Assembly: GCA_003427395.1 (NCBI GenBank)
Contig: BFEA01000581.1
Span: 812,783-846,475, forward strand
Origin: Chara braunii
Lineage: Eukaryota; Streptophyta; Charophyceae; Charales; Characeae
DNA length: 33,693 nt
Direction: 5' to 3'
The first letter of the stretch is position 1. Every line of letters begins with the position of its first letter. Positions 30,237 to 33,693 of the stretch are shown piece after piece. The translations under genes and the position numbers were made by a program. The notes under the pieces are model-generated. The model saw only the letters and a program-made list of their open reading frames with translations. It was not told the DNA's origin and ran no database searches.

Positions 30237-30621
30237 GGGAGTCACAAAAATGAAATGAGATGTAATTGCACTACGGGCCTAGATAGAGTTTTGAAATGCA
30301 GTTTGGCCAATGCATACAACCCAGCTTCCTGGGCAGGTACGGTGCCCGAAGTGCAATTGCAAACTGTATCTCGCCCCATTATATAACTCGTTTTTGTGAC
30401 TCTACTGAAGTTACCCCAAAACATAAAAATCAGGGGTAACTTCAGTAGAGTCACAAAAACGAGTTATGTAATTGCACTATGGGGCAAGATACAGTTTGCA
30501 ATTGCACTTCGGGCACTTCACACCTGGGCAGAAAACTGGGTTGTATACATCGCCCGAACTGCAATTTGAAACTGTATGTTGGCCCATAGTGCAATTATAA
30601 CTTCTTTTTTTTGTGACTCCC
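30237..30621. mobile_element. 385-bp double foldback, two MITEs head to head
   Basis: The ends are GGGAGTCACAAA and its complement. At the centre 30342-30417 is complementary to 30433-30516 across a 15-bp A/T spacer. The match is nearly perfect apart from an 8-bp gap (AGTGCAAT) in the left arm. Each half is itself a foldback: the block GTAATTGCACTA...GGGC..GATA.AGTTT occurs four times in alternating orientation (about 30260, 30350-30390, 30470-30500, 30560-30600). No coding capacity. Confidence 0.9.
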
Positions 30622-30634
30622 ACGTAATTTCCCC

Positions 30635-30837
30635 TTTAAACCACCAGTACTTGGCTCATACATCGGCGTTGTCGTTAACGCCCCGCAACTTCCAGAGGCT
30701 CGGGGTACCGGCCCTCAAAGGCTGGCGCCGCACCCAAAAGTATTTTTTCTTGTTGCACTGGCGGGTCGGCATGAAACGGTGCGCAGCCCGTTTTCAGGCT
30801 CGGCATCGATAGCTGGGCCAAGTACGGGTGGTTTAAA
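30635..30837. mobile_element. TTTAAACCACC-ended MITE, copy 2 (203 bp)
   Basis: TTTAAACCACCAGTACTTGG at 30635-30654 and CCAAGTACGGGTGGTTTAAA at 30818-30837 form terminal inverted repeats with one mismatch. The inside is G/C-rich. It lies 13 bp after the double foldback. Confidence 0.88.
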
Positions 30838-31060
30838 AGACCAGGACGCAAGGGCGGAAGGGGGGGCGGGTTCTACCTATTGGTTGGGGTCGTGAAGGAC
30901 GGCAGAGGGTTGTTGATTCTACTTATTGGCGGACTGATGGGTAGGAATTTAGAAAGTAAGGACTCTGGAAAGAGGACAATGGGGCAAAGGTCGAAATGGC
31001 TGAGGGTGAAAGATTAAAATTGTGCTCAATTGCGAGTGAACTTTGAGAGCTCCCAAACCC

Positions 31061-31096
31061 AAAAAAAAAAAAAAAAAANAAAAAAAAAAAAAAAAA
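31061..31096. repeat. poly(A) with an undetermined base
   Basis: A run of about 35 A with N at 31079. The N marks a sequencing or assembly uncertainty inside the homopolymer. Confidence 0.95.
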
Positions 31097-31289
31097 GAGG
31101 GTTTCCAAAGTTTCTGTTCTTTTCTTCGACGATCGACACTTGACTTTTCAGCTAAGTACACTCTCGGGGAGAGTGGGGCGTGGAAACCCTTTTTCCACCG
31201 GTAAGCCAAAAAGGAGCCAAGTCAGAGAACACATGCCTACCACAAAATTTAATCTCCTCCGGCTTAGGGATGAGAGGCCCTATGGAGCT

Positions 31290-31545
31290 TCCTAGAGGCA
31301 CTCCCAGCCTCTGGAAAGCAATCATCCCGCTTTGGGGACTAATCAATGTCGTGAGTACTCCTCTGAGTCCTCTGGAAGAAGAAAAACCTCCCCTTTTTGA
31401 TGATTGCTCTGATGACCAATGCCTCCCCTTTTAAGAGCACCCCTCCACTTTCGGGGACCAACTAACCATGATCCCCTTCTTGGGAGCAATCAATACCATG
31501 ATTACCCCCTCCGAGAGAGGAAAGTTCCTCCCCTTTCCTTTCGTA
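31290..31545. repeat. degenerate CTTTGGAGAGCAATC-type repeats, left field
   Basis: Words such as CTCTGGAAAGCAATCATC, CTTTGGGGACTAATCAATG, CTTGGGAGCAATCAATACC and CCTCCCCTTT recur about every 20-60 bp. No gene is seen. The same words recur on the far side of the atp6 fragment. Confidence 0.55.
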
Positions 31546-31547
31546 TC

Positions 31548-31757
31548 TAAACCAGTTAATGTGAAAACAATGAGAGAATGTGCAAGATGAGCTAAATACA
31601 TGATACCTCCCATAGACAACATAGTCATGATAGTCCAAGCAAAACCACTCAAAATCTTCACTAAACTATGACCAGCCATCCTATTGACAAATAAATGTAT
31701 TCCTAGACTTAGTGCGCAAAAACAATAAGAAATTAGTAATGTACTTGTGGGGGCGAA
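31548..31757 (-). pseudogene. atp6: fragment of mitochondrial ATP synthase subunit a
   Basis: atp6 encodes the membrane subunit a of the mitochondrial F-type ATP synthase, which forms the proton path. On - the fragment reads APTSTLLISYCF, then after a 1-base deletion ALSLGIHLFVNRMAGHSLVK, ILSGFAWT, MLSMGGIMYLAHLA and IVFTLTGL, where the match ends abruptly. In intact plant-type subunit a the LGIRLFANMMAGHSLVKIL region holds the essential Arg; here that Arg is His (GIHLF). Three extra codons (TIM) sit after AWT. Because of the frameshift, lost Arg and truncation at both ends it cannot work. It is most simply a nuclear copy of mitochondrial DNA. Confidence 0.85.
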
Positions 31758-31865
31758 AGTCTAGGATGGATCTATTCTATTATTATCTGATGGTAGTTCT
31801 CTATGTCTACTCTTCGTTGCTAATTTCATTATGTATGATATTAATCCATATAGAATTGGACACTA

Positions 31866-32330
31866 AAGAAGGCAATCTTCACCTTGGTAGAGCAATGGCT
31901 ATCATCCCCTTTGGAGATTAATCCTCCACCTTAGAAGAGCAATCTTTCCTCTTTGCAGAGCAATCAATGTCACGATTGCTCGCTGTCGAGAGAGAAAACG
32001 ATCCTCCCCCTTCGATGCTTCCGAGGGCAATCCTCCCCTTCGGAGATTAATCATCCACCTTTGGAGATTAATCATCCACCTTTGGAAATTAATCATCCAC
32101 CTTTGGAGAGCAATCTACCTCCTTTGCAAACCAATCAATGTGACAGTCATGATTGCTCGAGCCCCTCTTGGGAAAGAAAAAGATCCTTCCCCTTTGATGC
32201 TTCCTAGGCTGAGCAATCCTCCCTCTTTGGAGAGCAATACCCCCCCACTCTCCCCCCTTTTGGAGATCAATACTTACCCTTTGGAGGGCAATCCACCCCC
32301 CTCCGGAGAGCCACCCACCCCAATTTAATT
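31866..32330. repeat. degenerate repeat field with 21-bp tandem core
   Basis: The core is TTAATCATCCACCTTTGGAGA, period 21, about three copies at 32047-32109. Around it, variants such as CTTTGGAGAGCAATC, CCTTCGGAGATTAATC and CTTTGCAGAGCAATC occur at least ten times. No gene. Confidence 0.8.
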
Positions 32331-32373
32331 TAATCCTGGCCCTTTGCAGAGAAATCCTATTTTTCTGAGAATA

Positions 32374-32496
32374 GGCTTAGCTCCACTACTCACCAAATGT
32401 GGAAAATGAGAATGAATCTTCCGCTAGAAGATGGAAGTGTACACTGGCATATGTTTTTTGTCTTTTGTGCATGTGGCGAGCAGTGGAGCCAGGCCC
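32374..32496. mobile_element. Tourist-like MITE of the GGGCCT family, second copy
   Basis: GGCTTAGCTCCACTACTCAC on the left pairs with GAGCAGTGGAGCCAGGCCC on the right. The inside has GAATCTTCCGCTAGAA.ATGG and TTTTTTGTCTTTTGTGCATG, the reverse of the inside of 26055-26182. Flanked by AATA on both sides (32370-32373 and 32497-32500). Confidence 0.8.
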
Positions 32497-32748
32497 AATA
32501 TGCACAGGAGTACACATGCAAAAATCACTGCTGCATACTATACATGGAACAATCAGAACGAAAATTAAATCTCCAATCTCAATATGGAATCTAATCTCAG
32601 CAACCATGCACATTGGATCTGACCGCAATCACGCCCAGATTTGGCCAAAAAGGTCCAACTATCAAGTATCTACTCACGTAATCAACACGAGATAAAAGTG
32701 CCATGGCGAAAAACTCAGAGCTTAAGAGTTTCTTTTTCTTTTTGAAAA

Positions 32749-32892
32749 GGGCCTAGATCAGGTGGGACACCCATGAGCTGCTGGAATACAGACCTGAATT
32801 CGAACTCCACTGGAAACAGATGAGTAAGAGTACCTCGCTTCTATGATGATATATCAAGGCCGTCGCTTTTTTTATTAAAAAAAAAAAAAAAA
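32749..32892 (+). mobile_element. tRNA-derived SINE, copy 2
   Basis: GGCCTAGATCAGGTGGGACA is a damaged A-box region and CCTGAATTCGAACTCCACTG the B-box region. The body has AAACAGATGAGTAAGAGTA and ATGATGATATATCAAGGCCG, and a poly(A) tail (32877-32892). It aligns with the - strand of 24578-24734 over its whole length, with a 5-bp insertion between the boxes. I see no clear target duplication. Confidence 0.85.
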
Positions 32893-33105
32893 GTTTGGCC
32901 ATTGTGACCTTCATCATCTACTACGGCCAATATGGGCCTCGGTTCACTACTCAACGTTCGCCAAGTATCTGGACTGCGATGTGGAGCAGATGCATTGCTG
33001 CTGATCGAAAATTTTGAATGTATTGGAACCATGATCAGCTCCACATACATTTGCAATGCTGTGTGGTCTATGTTATTCCGTGTAGTAGACAGAACCGTCC
33101 CCAAG

Positions 33106-33260
33106 GGGCGAGGTCCCACTATGTAGCAAAGAAAGGATTGGATTGATCGCCTGAATCTGGACGTCCTTGAAGACAGATGCAGAAAATCAGGATCGATCTC
33201 GGCATTCTAGATTCAGCCACCTACCGGTAGTCCAATCCTCCTGGCTAGTTCGACCTTGCC
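33106..33260. mobile_element. hairpin element family 1, copy E
   Basis: Left arm GGCGAGGTCCCACTATGTAG, GAAAGGATTGGATTG, CCTGAATCTGGACGTC; the right arm (AGATTCAG, AGTCCAATCCTCCTGGCTAG, TTCGACCTTGCC) pairs with it more loosely than in copies B and C. The central GATGCAGAAAATCAGGA is the same as in copy C. Confidence 0.85.
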
Positions 33261-33693
33261 CTGGTGATTTTTTTTTCTTCTTCTTTTTTTGGGGGGAAAA
33301 TTCAAGGAGTTCCTGATTTGGGCCTTGGTGAATTTGGACCATTTCTTCCCCCCAAGTGGACGTAATCCCAGGAAACACAGAGGGACCTGGAAGACCGGAT
33401 ATAGCAAGGATTGACGGATTTTTGTGGTGGTGGGGAAGGGGGGGGGGGGGAGGAGTCCAGCAAAAAGAGGGAACCGAGACCGAAAGGCTCCACAGAAAAG
33501 ACAACAGAACGGCCGAAAAGAAAGAAAGAGAGAGGCCGAACAACAGAGAGGTTCACGTGAAATCAAATACTTCCAGGGTTGGGATGTGTCAGGGCAGCGG
33601 TCTAGATTTGACCATTCTGCTTCTAGACCAGTGTCCCAATGCCTGCACCTAAGCTGGGTAATGGTCCTAGTATCAAAGTTGTGCGTTTTTCTT
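33261..33693. other. no gene seen
   Basis: T-rich and G-run-containing sequence (T runs 33268-33290, G run 33439-33451). Frames crossing it are low in complexity. The window ends without a feature boundary. Confidence 0.4.

Noticed and set aside
31712-31921. Second mitochondrial gene fragment on + next to atp6
   Set aside because: The frame is hydrophobic (for example SSLLISLCMILIHIE), but I could not match it to any mitochondrial protein.

Overview
The window looks like transposon-rich nuclear DNA of a streptophyte green alga or plant. My best guess is a charophyte of the Chara type. The reasons are the PIF/Harbinger transposase paired with a Myb/SANT-like partner protein whose wording resembles predicted Chara proteins as I remember them, a plant-type mitochondrial atp6 fragment, tRNA-derived SINEs and abundant microsatellites. 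I could not run a search, so the species call is inference. I see no intact host gene. Almost everything recognisable is mobile DNA in several stages of decay.

Bases 1-8,200: remains of what may be one large DNA transposon, all on the + strand. First comes a Plavaka-like (CACTA-related) transposase pseudogene (208-2399), then two very long poly(T) runs, then a Ulp1-type cysteine protease pseudogene (3425-4816). After these comes a highly charged, intron-containing gene of unknown function (4982-6233) whose 3' half is tandemly duplicated (802-bp units), and a further unrecognised ORF (7217-7660) whose tail is also duplicated (309-bp units) with GA/GATA microsatellites. Bases 8,200-9,900 hold microsatellites and a short hairpin and no gene.

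Bases 9,900-23,600: a degenerate PIF/Harbinger element. The DDE nuclease gene is on + (10005-10794 and 17761-18128). It is split exactly before the last acidic-residue block by about 7 kb of gene-free, repeat-rich sequence. The partner gene is convergent on - (23556-19343); it has an acidic N-terminal region, a Myb/SANT-like domain, a 1-kb interruption and a conserved C-terminal domain, with several nonsense codons and frameshifts.

Bases 24,300-33,693: a graveyard of small non-autonomous elements. It holds two copies of a tRNA-derived SINE, five hairpin elements of one family, two copies of a Tourist-like MITE (one with a paralogous empty site in this window), a 385-bp head-to-head double foldback, two copies of a TTTAAACCACC-ended MITE, a 30-bp minisatellite, and a nuclear (or misassembled organellar) piece of mitochondrial atp6 inside a field of degenerate 21-bp-type repeats.

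Eight of twelve premature stops that interrupt recognisable frames are TGA, the product expected from CpG decay of CGA. This fits elements that were methylated and left to decay. The genes do not form a working pathway today. In their intact ancestors the Harbinger nuclease and its Myb-like partner would have cut and bound the element ends, while the Plavaka-like transposase may have travelled with the Ulp1 protease and the charged accessory protein.
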